Assembly (NCBI GenBank): GCA_004369045.1
Contig: ML213506.1
Span: forward strand, 1,118,264-1,182,263
DNA: 64,000 nt
DNA from: Heliocybe sulcata
Taxonomy: Eukaryota; Basidiomycota; Agaricomycetes; Gloeophyllales; Gloeophyllaceae
Reading direction: 5' to 3'
How positions within the stretch are numbered: the stretch's first letter is position 1; each line of letters begins with the position of its first letter. The notes under the pieces were generated by a model. It ran no database searches, was not told the DNA's origin, and was given only the letters and a program-made list of their open reading frames with translations. A program made the translations under genes and the position numbers. Of this stretch, positions 23,955 to 34,925 are shown piece after piece.

Positions 23955-24457
23955 TGTCATATTCCTTTTCCACTACTCTCCCTCCCGCCCTCATCATATC
24001 CCTTTACCACGCTCTCGCCTTGCCCCGCCCGCCTGCTATCCCTCTAACCCGCTTCTCGCCTACCCCTTATTCTGTTCACCTTCTCTCCCTCCCTTTCTCT
24101 AATCCGTTGTCCCTATTCCTTTGACCCGGTTCTCCCCCCATCTCCTCTTGCCCTTTGTCTTCCCCTCTTCCGCTCACCTCAGGTTCCATTTAATCCGGCT
24201 CTTCCTGGCTCTATAACCTCCTCTATCCTGCTTGCCTCCTGTCCCGTCTGCATCGATGTCCCCTCTTCCTCTGACCCGCTCTCCCTCGTCACCCTCCCAT
24301 CCCAAATCCGCTCCCAGTTTTTTGTATTTGATTTGGTGTTTTGCTACATTTTGAGGAATTGCTGTTGTATCGTTTAAGGTTAAGCCGATGCACATAGTAC
24401 GAGACAAATGCATATATTGTTGCATGACATTCAACCAATGTCTCGCCTGGAACGATC
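23955..24457 (+). repeat. Polypyrimidine dispersed repeat, copy 1
   Basis: A strongly CT-rich tract (about 23865-24310) is followed by a mixed-sequence tail (24310-24457). The reverse complement of 63566-64000 aligns along its whole length. Shared exact words include ctctaacccgcttctcgcct, cttattctgttcacc, acgagacaaatgcatat and tctcgcctggaacgatc. Similarity stops just after the last word, so 24457 is a true edge. The other edge lies at or beyond 23955, because the second copy runs off the window. No coding frame or terminal repeat is evident, and the element class is unknown. It may be a non-autonomous transposon, a satellite fragment or an old repeat. Confidence 0.85.
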
Positions 24458-24968
24458 TCACCGTGTAAACGGTGAAAGAGATCCGTATAAGGACAAGTAA
24501 GACGTGTACTCGCGAATGTCAATATTCTTGACACGCCAGTCTAAGGGAACCTTCCTAATCGCAAGGTCACGGATCCAACCTTGATGCCCGCCAACATCGG
24601 GATATGTTGAGCTTAGGGTTCGGGTTCGGACGTGTGTTTGTCAGAACCACTAACTAGGCTTGCTTCGGGCATCCCAGTCTTCTGGCCGAACAATGACTGG
24701 CAGGCGTCCCATATGCGGAAGCGGGAGAGGGACTGGACCGAATCCAGTTGTCTAGTGGCTCGGGAGTGCGACTGCAGACCGAAATGCCTGATAGATGTTG
24801 GGTGGGTTGCTTGGTGAGAGCTATGGCGCGAAAACATTGGCTTCGTCAGCCAGAGTCGATGTAGACGGGCGTGTACATTCCTGATGCCGACTTGCGTATG
24901 CCCGTGGTATATAAAGACGCAGAAGTATGCAGAGCAGAGCATAACCCAAGAATCCGATCCTTCTTACC
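24458..24968. promoter_or_regulatory. Upstream region of the reductase gene
   Basis: This lies between the repeat and the reductase start. A 6-bp-stem palindrome (tcaccg...cggtga) sits at 24457-24474. TATATAAAG-like sequence at about 24908-24915 (gtatataaag) lies about 55 bases upstream of the start codon and could be a TATA box. Confidence 0.5.
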
Positions 24969-26344
24969 ATGTCATCTGAGCAACAACTCGTCTTAGTATG
25001 TGCAGGACATCTCGGACGGGCTTGACCGCCTCAGCTGACGATGGACTCTAGCTCACGGGCATCTCGGCCTTCATTGGCTCGCAGGTCGCTGAACAACTCC
25101 TGAACGCAGGTTATAGAGTCAGAGGGTGGGTTCACAGCGTCTTCATCCCTGTTCATAGCCTCTGACACCCTTATCCTCGCAGAACGATACGTCAAGGCAA
25201 GCTGCAGGCATTCCAGCAAGCGTATGAGAAGAAGTATCCCGGATCCGACAGCATAGAACTTGTGGTGGTCGATGATATCGCCAAGGGTGACCTGAGCGCC
25301 GCTCTGAAAGGCGTCGATGCTGTGATTCACGTCGCTTCGCCTCTTGCTGGGAGAGCGTCGGCAGAGCAGACTCTTGATGTGAGTGCCCCTCAAAATGAAA
25401 GACCCGCCGTACACTCACGCAGTACGCCTAGGACGCCACGGAAGGTACCTTGAATGTGCTACGCCAGGCAACAGCTGCAGGTGTTTCAAAGGTGGTCGTC
25501 ACCGCTAGCTGGGGAACAGCCGTGACCCGTACGTTGTGTCAATGTACTCTGGATGCTTTGCTTACTGTTGTCCAGCCGGTTCCAGCGAGTCTTGGGAGGG
25601 GATAACAATAAATCAGAACAGTAGGTCACTGCTGCCTTCAGGGAAATTAGATATTGAAGGCTATGCCGTAATTGATAGGTTGGGGCAAGACGACCAGAGA
25701 GCAGGCTCTCGCCAAGGGGGACGACGTCATGTACGTCTACCTAGCGTCCAAGATCCTCGCCGAGAAGGCCGCATGGGGGTATGCGCAGAGTCATCCTGAG
25801 CTTGATCTTTCCACAAGTAAGTGCATGCCATTGGATGAGTATTCCCCAAACGTTGAGCGAAGGTTGTCCAGTTAATCCGCCCTTCGTATACGGTCCATGG
25901 CCCTCTGGACTTCCGATTCCCGCTCCCAGCGCGCTGGGTACCAACGGCTTTATATATCAGCTCATCGCCGGGAAGAGTGGGAGACCTCTTCCCTCTCAGC
26001 TGCCCCCGGGTCCCACCTACGTCGACGTCCGCGATGTCGCCAGAGCTCATGTCGCCGCGCTGAAGGTGCCGCCCAACCGAGAGCTGTACAAGAAACGGTT
26101 CTTGCTTACCCCAGGCGTGATGCTTTGGTATGATGCGGTGAAGCACCTCGCACAGGCGAGGCCGGAGCTCCAGGACAGGCTGCCTGCGCTGCCGGAGAAA
26201 CTAGAGCTGCCGGGGCCGATATCGGAGACGGATGTCACGCCTGCAAAGGAGGAGCTGGGGATTGTTGAGTACGTACCGTGGACGAAGACGTTGGAGGATA
26301 CGGTTGATTGGCTGTTGGAGGCAGAGAAGAGTTGGAAAGTGTAG
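24969..26344 (+). CDS. NAD(P)-dependent epimerase/dehydratase-type reductase (Gre2 / dihydroflavonol-reductase-like)
   Basis: This is an extended SDR that reduces aldehydes or ketones with NADPH. It starts MSSEQQLVLVTGISAFIGSQ, the nucleotide-binding GxxxxxG motif, then VAEQLLNAGYRVRGTVR, the Arg typical of NADPH preference. Next is DAVIHVASPLAGRASAEQTL, then GTLNVLRQATAAGVSKVVVT and ASWGTAV, and the catalytic region YVYLASKILAEKAAWGYAQS with a YxxxK motif. NPPFVYGPWPSGLPIPAPSA is the substrate-side loop of the Gre2/DFR group. It ends VDWLLEAEKSWKV. Introns include 25378-25430 and 25817-25870. The intron-exon structure near 25530-25680 is uncertain. Confidence 0.85.
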
Positions 26345-26960
26345 TGTCACATAGTCTTCCTTGTACTGTGTAAGGTCAAATATGTATGATTGCAGAAATC
26401 TTGCAATAGATCTAACCTGCACTGGCAGTAGCTCTTGCGCTGTCATTCCTTGGTCCTCCAAAGTCAAACAAAATGCGCTGTTAACGACTATCTTATGCAG
26501 TATACCAGCTGATTCCCTGGTATGCAAGCCAACCTTTTCATATCAGCGTAGTAGAGTCAACGTAGTAGAGGATGGAGATTGAACTTTGAGCTTTTGTGGC
26601 GGCAGAAGAAGCGCCGGCAAACACCGAATTTGAAGTCAGCCCGGAATAGCACCTCTCCTCATCACTTCATCCTTCACCTGCTCGGGTCCTCTTCACCCTT
26701 CGTCACCGCCGCTCGATAAATGACTTTCATGGCATTCCCTCCCGATCCGCACGAAATTACTTCACCTGTCCCGACATATAACCCCCGCATCGACGCTATG
26801 TCCCCAGCCGAACTGCGACCAGCTCCCATTAATGACGTTGGTCTGCCACCGCCTGGAGGTTATAAGCTCGCGCCGTTGGACATCTTACTGCTTCGCTACT
26901 CGCGCACCTCTTACCACTCGTACTTCTCTTAACTCGAGCTTCAAGAGGAATTACTCGGTC
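26345..26960. other. Intergenic region, possible 5' exon
   Basis: An ATG at 26720 opens a 70-codon frame (MTFMAFPPDPHEITSPVPTY ...) just before the SDR gene. I could not join it in frame to 26961, so it is either a 5' leader or an unrecognised first exon. The words cgtagtagag occur twice near 26546-26570. Nothing else was seen. Confidence 0.4.
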
Positions 26961-28166
26961 ATGCAGAAAGCGCTGGACACTGTTATGGGGAAGAGCGGGT
27001 TCGACACGACGGACGTGCCGGACCTTGCTGGACGGGTGCGTAAGAGGCCAGGTGTTTCGGCAGATCTATCTGACCATTGGACTCATAGACTGCGGTCGTG
27101 ACTGGGGGCACGGAAGGCATTGGTTTCGAAGTCGCCAGGGCGCTCGCGTTGTCAAAGGCACGGGTTTTGATGCTTGCACGCAAGGCAGATAGCGCCGAGG
27201 AGGCTATCAAGAAGATCAAGGAGAATGACAACCCCTCTGCGGACGTTGAGTTTATTTCTTGCGATCTCGGCAGCCTCCAGAGCGTCAAGGAGGTCGCGGA
27301 TAGGATCGCGAAGCAGGAGAAGAGACTTGATCTGGTGAGTCAAGACGCATGTTCTGCTCGAGCACTTCTTGATAACATGGCCGCAGTTGATTGCAGACGC
27401 CGGGGTTGGTGTCAACAAGTTTGATGTGTCCGCCGAAGGGATCGACCGCCACTTCTCTGTCAACGTCCTCGGGCATTTCCTCTTGATCAACCGCCTCTAC
27501 CCTCTCATGGTCCGCACGTCGAACATGCCCGGAGCGCCCAAGCCACGGATTGTACAAGTCTCCTCCGAGTTGCACCGTGCGTGTCCGTCCTCGGTCAAGT
27601 TCGCTTCTGTCGGGGAACTCGAGGAGAAGGGTTCGACGGACATGCCTATGACCTCCGTTGCGCTCTACGCTCGCACGAAGCTTGCTGTGATTCTTCTTAC
27701 TAAGTACGGCCTTACGGAGCGAGTCATCGAGCCCAACCACGACAAGATTTTGGCGCTCGCTACCCACCCCGGCGCCGTGGCTACCGGCCAGCAGGACCAG
27801 TTCAAGGAGGCCTACGGTCAGGTATTTGGTACGATGCTGAAGCAGATGGTCGTGCCCTTCTTCCGCAACCCGGAGCAGGGAAGTCTGAGCACTTTATGGG
27901 CGGCGACGAGCGACGAGATTGAGAAGAATGGGTGGCAAGGCAAGTATTTCACGGATCCTGGTCAGCTGGGAGGCGAGTCCTCGCAAGCTTGTGACCCGGA
28001 GCTCGGAAAGAACGTTTGGGAGCTGTGTGAGAAGCTGGTGAGGGACAAGCTCGGGGCTGACGGGTTGCTCCCTTGGGGCGACAAGGCTGGGGCTCCGGGT
28101 TCTATTGCAGAGCAGCAGACCGAGTTGTCGAAGGGTCTCAACCAGCCTGAAGTCGTCTTGGCGTAA
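26961..28166 (+). CDS. Short-chain dehydrogenase/reductase, unusual NNAG motif
   Basis: The Rossmann start TAVVTGGTEGIGFEVARALA follows an intron. Then comes RVLMLARKADSAEEAIKKIK, the acidic strand ISCDLGSLQSVKEVADRIAK, and after a second intron LIADAGVGVNKFDVSAEGID with HFSVNVLGHFLLINRLYPLM. The catalytic segment is PRIVQVSSELHR with YARTKLAVILLTKYG (YxxxK intact). The usual NNAG that steadies the central sheet reads ADAG here. The C-terminal part (LATHPGAVATGQQDQFKEAY) is typical of fungal WWOX/retinol-dehydrogenase-like SDRs. The chosen start MQKALDTVMGKSGFDTTDVP gives the family's N-terminal 'F..DVPDLAGR' lead. An upstream exon at 26720 is possible. Substrate unknown. Confidence 0.85.
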
Positions 28167-28453
28167 CGGACGTTATACCCTATAGCCCGGAAGTATACTA
28201 TTGTATTCTAGCCATGTACTCGTCTTCGTACTGTATCGATATTATCGTGGAACCATTTCCCTTGTCTCGCCCGGCGGTAAGTAAAGCGCTCGCGAATCGG
28301 GAGCAGACGTGGTGGCGGGGTCGATCGATCGGTGCATGACGTTCTGGCGCGTCACTTCTCTTGCGAGCTTGGATTACGTCACGCGTCTGTCTCCTCAAAT
28401 ACCAAGATGCATACTCGCCTTCAATCCTGCATACTTCCCTTCCTGCTTTCAAC

Positions 28454-29950
28454 ATGTTGTCCAACTCACAACGCCTCCTCGTCCGCCAGAATGCCCGTGG
28501 CATCGGCAAGAGCGCGTACCGCCAAGGACCGAAGAGATTCCAGTCGACAGCATCAACAAGCCAGGCGGGCGGGATGGCACCCTTCGTAGGAGCTGGGGTT
28601 GCTGGAGGAGCTGTTGTCTTCTTGGGAGGTACGCACATCTAGTCTGACTAAGACTACCTCGTTCAGACTATCTCAAGGATACGCATATTACCACTTCTCC
28701 GGTCTCAAGACAGTGGTAGATACCTCCAAGTCTGCAAAGGCCTACCTTCAGCAAGCTCATGAGAGCGTGAAAGAGAAGGCAAAGAACCCCAACGAGGCGC
28801 TCGCCTACCTCCGCCAAATTGCCAAATCTTACGTCGGGCTCATTCCTGGACTGTCGTCGTACGTCGACTCCACCTTCGACGCGTTCGACAAGCTTGCGGA
28901 GAAGCACGGCGACGAGGTGAACGCTATTGCGAAGAAGGGCTATGACGAGATCCAGGGTATCATTAAGGAGAACGGGGGAAAGGCGGATTTCCAGACGGCG
29001 ACGAAGATTATGAATGTGCTGCAGAAGCGTGCGGCGGAGTTGCAGGATTTGGCAAAGAGGGCTGGGGGAGATGCAGTGGAGCCGCTGTTTGAGAAGTATC
29101 CGCAGTTGAAGGAGAAGCTAGGGGGCGGGTACGAGCAGTTTAGGGAGTTGGTCGAGAAGCAAGGTCCGGAGGCGAAGAAGATCTTTGATGATACGAAGAA
29201 GCAGGTAAGTGCACGAATTCCAGCTACCAAGATTCGACGAGCTGATCCTGTCTTCGTGCAGGTGATGGAGATCTTCTCCAAGGGCGTGAGCCAGGACGCT
29301 CTGAATCAGGCGCAGGACCTCGTCCAGTCCAAATCTAGCGAGATACGCCAACTCGCCGAAAAGTCAGCCAAGCAGGCCTGGGACAACGGCCTGAACCAGG
29401 CGGCGCCTTACCTTGACAAGCTTCCGGAGATCCGGCAGACGCTCGAAGAGAACGCGACCAAGTTCATTGCAGCGGGCGCAGCTGCGTTACCCACTGGCGG
29501 TGGCGATATCACGGGCTCGGCGAAGGAGGTGTTTGATAGGATAAGGGAGGTTGCGGAGGCGAAGGGTGGGAAGCAGAAGGAGAAGGTGGAGGAGTTGAAG
29601 AAGTTTGTACAGGATAAGGCGAAAGAGGCAGAGGAGAGGGGCAAGGGTGGGATGCAGAATGGGTGGGAGAGCTTGGTGTCGTTCATTAGGATGGTGCCTG
29701 GAGGAGAGGAGGTGAGCCGTCTTTGACCAGTCCGATATTGTGATAAAGAAGCTGATGGTGGTTGTAGGCATTGGAGAAGACGCCGAATGTGAAAGAGTTT
29801 ATCAAGGTGTCGCAAGAGAGGAGCGATGATGCGAGGCAGTTGGCAAAGGAGACGTATGAGGAGATTTTGAGAGTGTTGGAGGAGAAGGGCAAGAAGGCGA
29901 AGAGGATGGCGGAGGAGACTGGGAAGGATGCACAGCAAAGGAGCAAGTGA
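28454..29950 (+). CDS. Mitochondrial membrane-anchored coiled-coil protein
   Basis: It starts MLSNSQRLLVRQNARGIGKS with Arg/Ser-rich, acid-free character up to about residue 30, a typical mitochondrial presequence. One hydrophobic segment follows, GAGVAGGAVVFLGG, joined through an intron to YAYYHFSGLKTVVDTSKSAK. The rest is long, Lys/Glu/Ala-rich and predicted helical: KEKAKNPNEALAYLRQIAKS, VDSTFDAFDKLAEKHGDEVN, QDLVQSKSSEIRQLAEKSAK, VEELKKFVQDKAKEAEERGK. It ends DAQQRSK. Three introns (near 28627, 29203 and 29710). I know of no named function; the shape suggests an inner-membrane protein with a coiled-coil body facing the matrix or intermembrane space. Confidence 0.8.
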
Positions 29951-30462
29951 GTGGACAGTGGGATGAGGTGTCGTCTAATGTAACGTCGACTGGGGTTATG
30001 TCTTGTAATGATGATCGATGTCGATGAAGCTTTGAAGTCCAGTTCATTGGATCGATATTGTGGATGGATGGTGGGGCAGACGCGTATGTTTCAATTTGTG
30101 GCTATTTGCCCAATTTGCGGCCCGGGATTTTCGCCAAATTTTCGCCAAAACATTCAGTATAAACATTCAGTATAAAACGCTTCTGACTGACCGCCGCTGA
30201 CGGTGGCTCGCGCGCTTCCATGAACCTGCAGTTATCAGCTTCCCCTTCCTTTGTCTTGAGCTTTGGTGATGCACAGTCAATGTGTCTGGTGTCTTGTGAA
30301 GTTAGAATTCCCTCTCCGCCAGCGCTAGCGGACCAGTGCGGGACCCACATGTGCACACAGATACTCGTGCACGAGACGGCGCCTCGTGTTCGGTTGCCGT
30401 CGCATTCTCTGGCGACGACTTTCGCACTTGTCACGTCGGCGACTGGCTCCTGCACATGCCAG
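29951..30462. promoter_or_regulatory. Upstream region of the first BTB gene with duplicated motifs
   Basis: It holds two adjacent tandem duplications: attttcgccaa twice (30128-30149) and aacattcagtata twice (30149-30174), the second running into a TATA-like tataaaacg. The open frame of the BTB gene extends upstream of the chosen Met to an ATG at 30220, so part of this region may be coding. Confidence 0.6.
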
Positions 30463-32071
30463 ATGGAAGAGATTCAAACTGGGAAGCTGCAAACTGTCGA
30501 GCACAGGTTCCGGGTTTATCTCGATGATGTCGATTCCCAGATGATATGGTCCCAAGCCTCTGAGCAGGGTTGGCGATGCGGTGTCCAAAGACACGGGTCG
30601 AGCGGCAAGAAGGGCAAGCGCGCTGTGTCAGTCGCATTAGATCTCAGGAGGGTCGACGCCTCACATGGTCCCATCACCTTCTCCATCTCTGGAGAGAAGA
30701 TGATGCAGGACCTTGACTCTGTATCCGCTCTCGGTAGCATGGTGCACATCAGCGACTTCACTGTTGTACATCACGATACTGTCGAATTACCGAACAGCAT
30801 CATGGGGCCGTTCAAACAAAAGAACCTGCAGGTCCAAGTTATCGACTTGATTTTCATGGTATCACAACCACAGAAGCCGTACTCGTAACCTGAGCAACTG
30901 CCCGCACTGGATCTGCCTACCACGATGCGACAAACCCTGGAGACGTCCATATACTCTGCGTCGTTCACGGACACAAGGTTCTTTGCATTCTCGCGCCGGC
31001 ATCAGCGGTTGGGCAGGATCGATACTCCAGTGCCTTTGTTCGCGAACAGTTCAATATTGAAGGCAGCGACATACTACGATACGCGTCAGTTCCCTCGATC
31101 TTCGACCCTCCATTCGTTTTATTCACCGAGTGCTCGCAGTGTTCTCCGTCGGATTCTCCGAGTCTTCGCTGTCAGCGCTAGACAATAAATTCCCGGAGAA
31201 TGAGAGCCCTGCCATTGATATCAATGATTATGGATATGACTCTGATAGCGACCTCTCTGATTACGATGAGACCGCACCTTCCGAGAACGAAGATGATGTT
31301 CCATCGCAGCAAGAGAGGTTAGTTACCAATCATGGTTGCCATAGCCGCTGTCGTACTGATCTCCTCAAGCAATGAGTCACCTGTGCAAGGTGATGTCGGT
31401 GAACCTCGTGAACAGCCCGGTGCGATTTCCGCGGGCAAGCTTGGGCGGACTGTCATAGTGAAGGATGCAGCTCTCAGAACGTAAGATGATATCTATCCAA
31501 GACAATGTCGTGCTTATACAACCTTTCCCAGGTATACGGCTTTAATTTTCTACCTCTATACCGGAGAGATAACTTTCCGGTCGTTGACTTCTTCCCAACG
31601 TGAACCCTCTGCGAATGCCGAATCATCTCGCTCTTGCTCTCCGAAGTCCATGTATCGATTGGCGGATAAGGTTCGTTGTTTGTCTATAATTCGAGAGGAG
31701 AGATGATTAATATCAGTTCTGCTATATGATTAGCTGGGTGTGGAAGAGTTGAAACGTCTAGCCTTTGAGGCTCTCAAGGCGAACTTGGGGGAGACCAATA
31801 TAGTCCAAGAAGCCTTCTCTAAGTTCACGGCGACGTGAGTAATCCGTATCATCGCGTATCATCTACCCAGGGCAAGTGCTCAATATGACGTCTCCCATCT
31901 AGCCCCGGCTTTGAGGAAATTAGGAGTATGGAGTTGGGTATACTACGTCAGGCTTGTCGTTCTACGAAGGTACAGTCAGACCTTCCTCAGATGATGCGGA
32001 GAGCTGTCAGAGGAGAGCTTCCACATGCTGAGGAGATGGTCGACTCTCTCATACGTCGCATCATTGCTTGA
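30463..32071 (+). CDS. BTB/POZ-domain protein, tandem paralogue A (possible stop or optional intron)
   Basis: The N-terminal domain (MATH-like in look) reads TVEHRFRVYLDDVDSQMIWS and QGWRCGVQ. The BTB domain starts TDTRFFAFSRRHQRLG and PLFANSSILKAATYYDT, then FSVGFSES. An acidic linker DYGYDSDSDLSDYDE comes next, then TALIFYLYTGEITFRSLTSS, SPKSMYRLADK, LGVEELKRLAFEALKANLGE and MMRRAVRGELPHAEEMVDSL, ending RRIIA. This order is typical of Agaricomycete BTB proteins. A TAA (30886-30888) stands in the frame that paralogue B keeps open. Either this copy is cut short, or an 84-base intron (30859-30942, ATG|gtatca ... ctggag|ACG) removes it in frame, though its acceptor is weak. The start fits paralogue B; the frame is open further upstream. 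Confidence 0.75.
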
Positions 32072-32863
32072 CATTGTCCCTTTGTTGATCAGGCTTGGAC
32101 CCTGGATTCCTCCGCTTTATCACAAGTCTTAGTAGGAGACCAGGTACTCATGCAGGATGTCCTGAGCCGGCTCCTCCGCATGGCTCTTGTATACTAGCTG
32201 TCCGCTAATCGGTCGGTCTGCTTTTACGAGGCGACGAGAATTAGTCGATTGGTCATGACGTCTGAGATAGATCTGATATTTCGTACCTAGTGGCTGTGCA
32301 TATGCTTTTCCTCTAATTTCCTCTGCGCCCTGTACGGCTCCGATTACGTCTCAATGGATCTTTCCTGTTAAATAGTCTCTAAAGGCCATCTCTGTTTATG
32401 CGAACGCCCATTATTTCGAAAATAATCTGCTTTAGGTCTGCCGGTATTCAGGCAACGTTGTCTGATTTTCGACACGACGCGGCACACTAGTCTCCTCTGA
32501 TTCTCAAGTATCCCGCACTGCGACATCGTGACGAACATCGTTTCTTCTTGGGCATTAGGAGTCAGGATGTCTTGTGGATGCTCTATATGCGCGAGTGGAA
32601 GACCATATAAAACGCCTGAGACATGTCCGTACGATCTCTCTCAGTAGGTGTCTATGCTGTAGAATTATCTATGGATATGGGAAGGGCCAGTAATGCTTGC
32701 GTGGCAAGGTCGGTCTTTGCTGGACCTATTTTCCCGTCTGGACTCACTCGGACAAGATAAGCGCCGCCTCATGCTATCCTCACGGTTCTTGAGCGCTCTT
32801 GAGTGGCAGCTACTCATTCTTACTCTGTGACTGCTGGGATCTGAACCCTTCTGTCATCTCGAG
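32072..32863. other. Region between the BTB paralogues
   Basis: Stop-rich in all frames, with no recognisable protein. It holds the 3' flank of paralogue A and the promoter of paralogue B. No repeat was seen that would mark the duplication border. Confidence 0.45.
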
Positions 32864-34428
32864 ATGGAACACCTGGGAGATACTATCACGCACAAGTCTC
32901 GCTTCAAAGTCTCCTTTCATTCCATAGATCCAGGGGCAGTACTATGGTCTGAGGTCTGCGGAGAAGGATGGCGCTGTGGCATTGGCAAGCGCTTTACACC
33001 AGGTTTCTCACCCTCGATATATTTTGAGATGGATTTTGGTGGAGTGGATGTTTCCCTCAGTCCTATCACATTCCAAGTTTCCCGCGACACAAACCTGGGG
33101 CCCTTTGGCCGACGCCAGCCTCAGATAGTGGCGGCTCCCCTAGCTGCACAACTTCCATGTGGCATTGTCTGTAATACACCGAATGAAACTGTGCCGCTTA
33201 CGGGCTCTCTCATCTTTATTTTCGAAATATCGTATACCTCGGTGCCGAGAGAGAAACCTGCAGAAGCATCTGAACTGCGTACCCCTCTATACGAGACTCT
33301 GGAGACCTCTATGATAACCGGATCCTTTGGCGATACGAGACTATTTGCTTTCTCTCGCAGACAACAATCCTCCGGGCGAATCGGTACTCCCAAAGCACTT
33401 TTCGTAAACAGTTCAATTTTGAAGGCAGCATCCTATTACGATATACGTAAGGTCTTCCTTTACTGCGTCGCACAACACAGAAGGGCTCATTCTACTTAAC
33501 AGTCCTATCTGCTGGGTTTTCCGAATCTTTGGAGACTGCGCTAGACGACTGTTTCCCCGCGAGTGAGAAGCCACAGATTGACCTGAATGATTACGGATAC
33601 GGGTCTGATAGTGATCTCTCTGATTACGATGAGGCTCAGCCTTCCAAAAGCGACGACGGGGTCGCGTCGCAGCAGGAAAGGTTGGTGTTTCCAATACTCT
33701 GAAGTCATTCTTCGTCATGCCTTTTGTGACTCTCTTCAGCGACTGGAGAGGAGCAAGCGGTCATGGAGAGACTCCTCCGGTAACCCAATGCAAACTTGGA
33801 AGGACGATCGTGGTGAAAGATGCTGCATACAGAACGTAAGGTATTGTGTAGACACTGGACGCTTAATTAGGCTCACGCAGTCGTATCAGATACAAAGCCC
33901 TGATGTTCTATCTCTACACTGGAGAGATCAAGTTCCGACCCTTGACTTCTTCCCAGAAACGCTCTGCGGGAGACGCAGTAGCGCAAGAGCATGCATCCCG
34001 TTCCTGCTCGCCGAAATCAATGTATCGCCTAGCTGATAAGGCAAGTTGCCGAACCTGTCCATTCTCATGGCGGAATTCATGACTATATTTTATTCTTGGG
34101 TTAGCTTGGCTTGGAAGAATTAAAGCTGCTTGCCCGTGACGCTATAAAATCAGGCTTGAGTGAAGCCAATATTCTCGAGGAGGCCTTTTCCAAGTTCACA
34201 GCTACGTGAGTAGAGCGTTTTCTGTCTATGGAACTGCTTCCTAGTAGTAACGGGAACAGGCCCGGGTATGGCGAAATCCGGAAGATAGAGCTGGAGATCT
34301 TGTGCAAGACCTGCCGCTCTGCGTCGGTCCGCGAGGATCTCCCCAAGATGATGCGGAGGGTGACGCTTGGAGAGCTTCCGCATGCATCGGAGATGGTGTC
34401 CTCCTTCATGTATAGTCTAACTGGCTGA
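32864..34428 (+). CDS. BTB/POZ-domain protein, tandem paralogue B
   Basis: The same exon plan as paralogue A: HKSRFKVSFHSIDPGAVLWS and GEGWRCGIGKRF in the N-terminal domain, then GDTRLFAFSRRQQSSGRIGT, ALFVNSSILKAASYYDI, LSAGFSES, DYGYGSDSDLSDYDEA, GRTIVVKDAAYRT, KALMFYLYTGEIKFRPLTSS, SPKSMYRLADK, LGLEELKLLARDAIKSGLSE and MMRRVTLGELPHASEMVSSF, ending MYSLTG. Its introns fall at the same places as in A. The frame over the site of A's TAA is open (TSVPREKPAEASELRTPLYE). BTB proteins of this kind often serve as Cullin-3 substrate adaptors, but no CUL3-binding element was checked. Confidence 0.83.
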
Positions 34429-34925
34429 CGTGTTTGGGTAAGTTTGATGGCGGTACGCCCATGCGCCATGACTGTTGAAGAGTCCTCGTAGTACTCAATA
34501 TGTCCTGAGAACTTCTGGTCTAATGAGAGGCATATTCAGAGCGGTGTACTAGTGTTGGAGACCGCATTATATAGACGGCGGACGACGTTGATTGGTCCCT
34601 GAGGTAGCCGAAGTCACGTAGCTTTGCATCTCGGCAAGCGCCGCTTCATACGCGCTTTCTGGCCTTCTCTAATGCGCCGGCCGTCCTCTTCGCTGGCAAT
34701 ACTAGGCGGACTCCCAACCTCAGTGAAAGCCCCGGATGACCTTCGAAACTTGACAAACCATGCCTGGCTTGACACGCAGATTTTCGGATAGCGCCAGTGA
34801 TGCTGACACCGTAGCTGCAGTCAATGGTTTCCCAAACAGCCGGTACTGCCCTCTCCTAGATTTGCCAAAGCCCGTGCAATATCCTAACTACTTTTCCAGG
34901 GTATCGTTGTCAGTCAATCAGCACA
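34429..34925. other. Intergenic region
   Basis: No recognisable protein, RNA gene or repeat was seen. It holds the BTB-B 3' flank and the promoter of the next gene. Confidence 0.4.

Noticed and set aside
24457-24474. Hairpin tcaccg...cggtga as a terminator
   Set aside because: The stem is only 6 bp, there is no T tract or RNA gene near it, and intrinsic terminators are not expected for RNA polymerase II.
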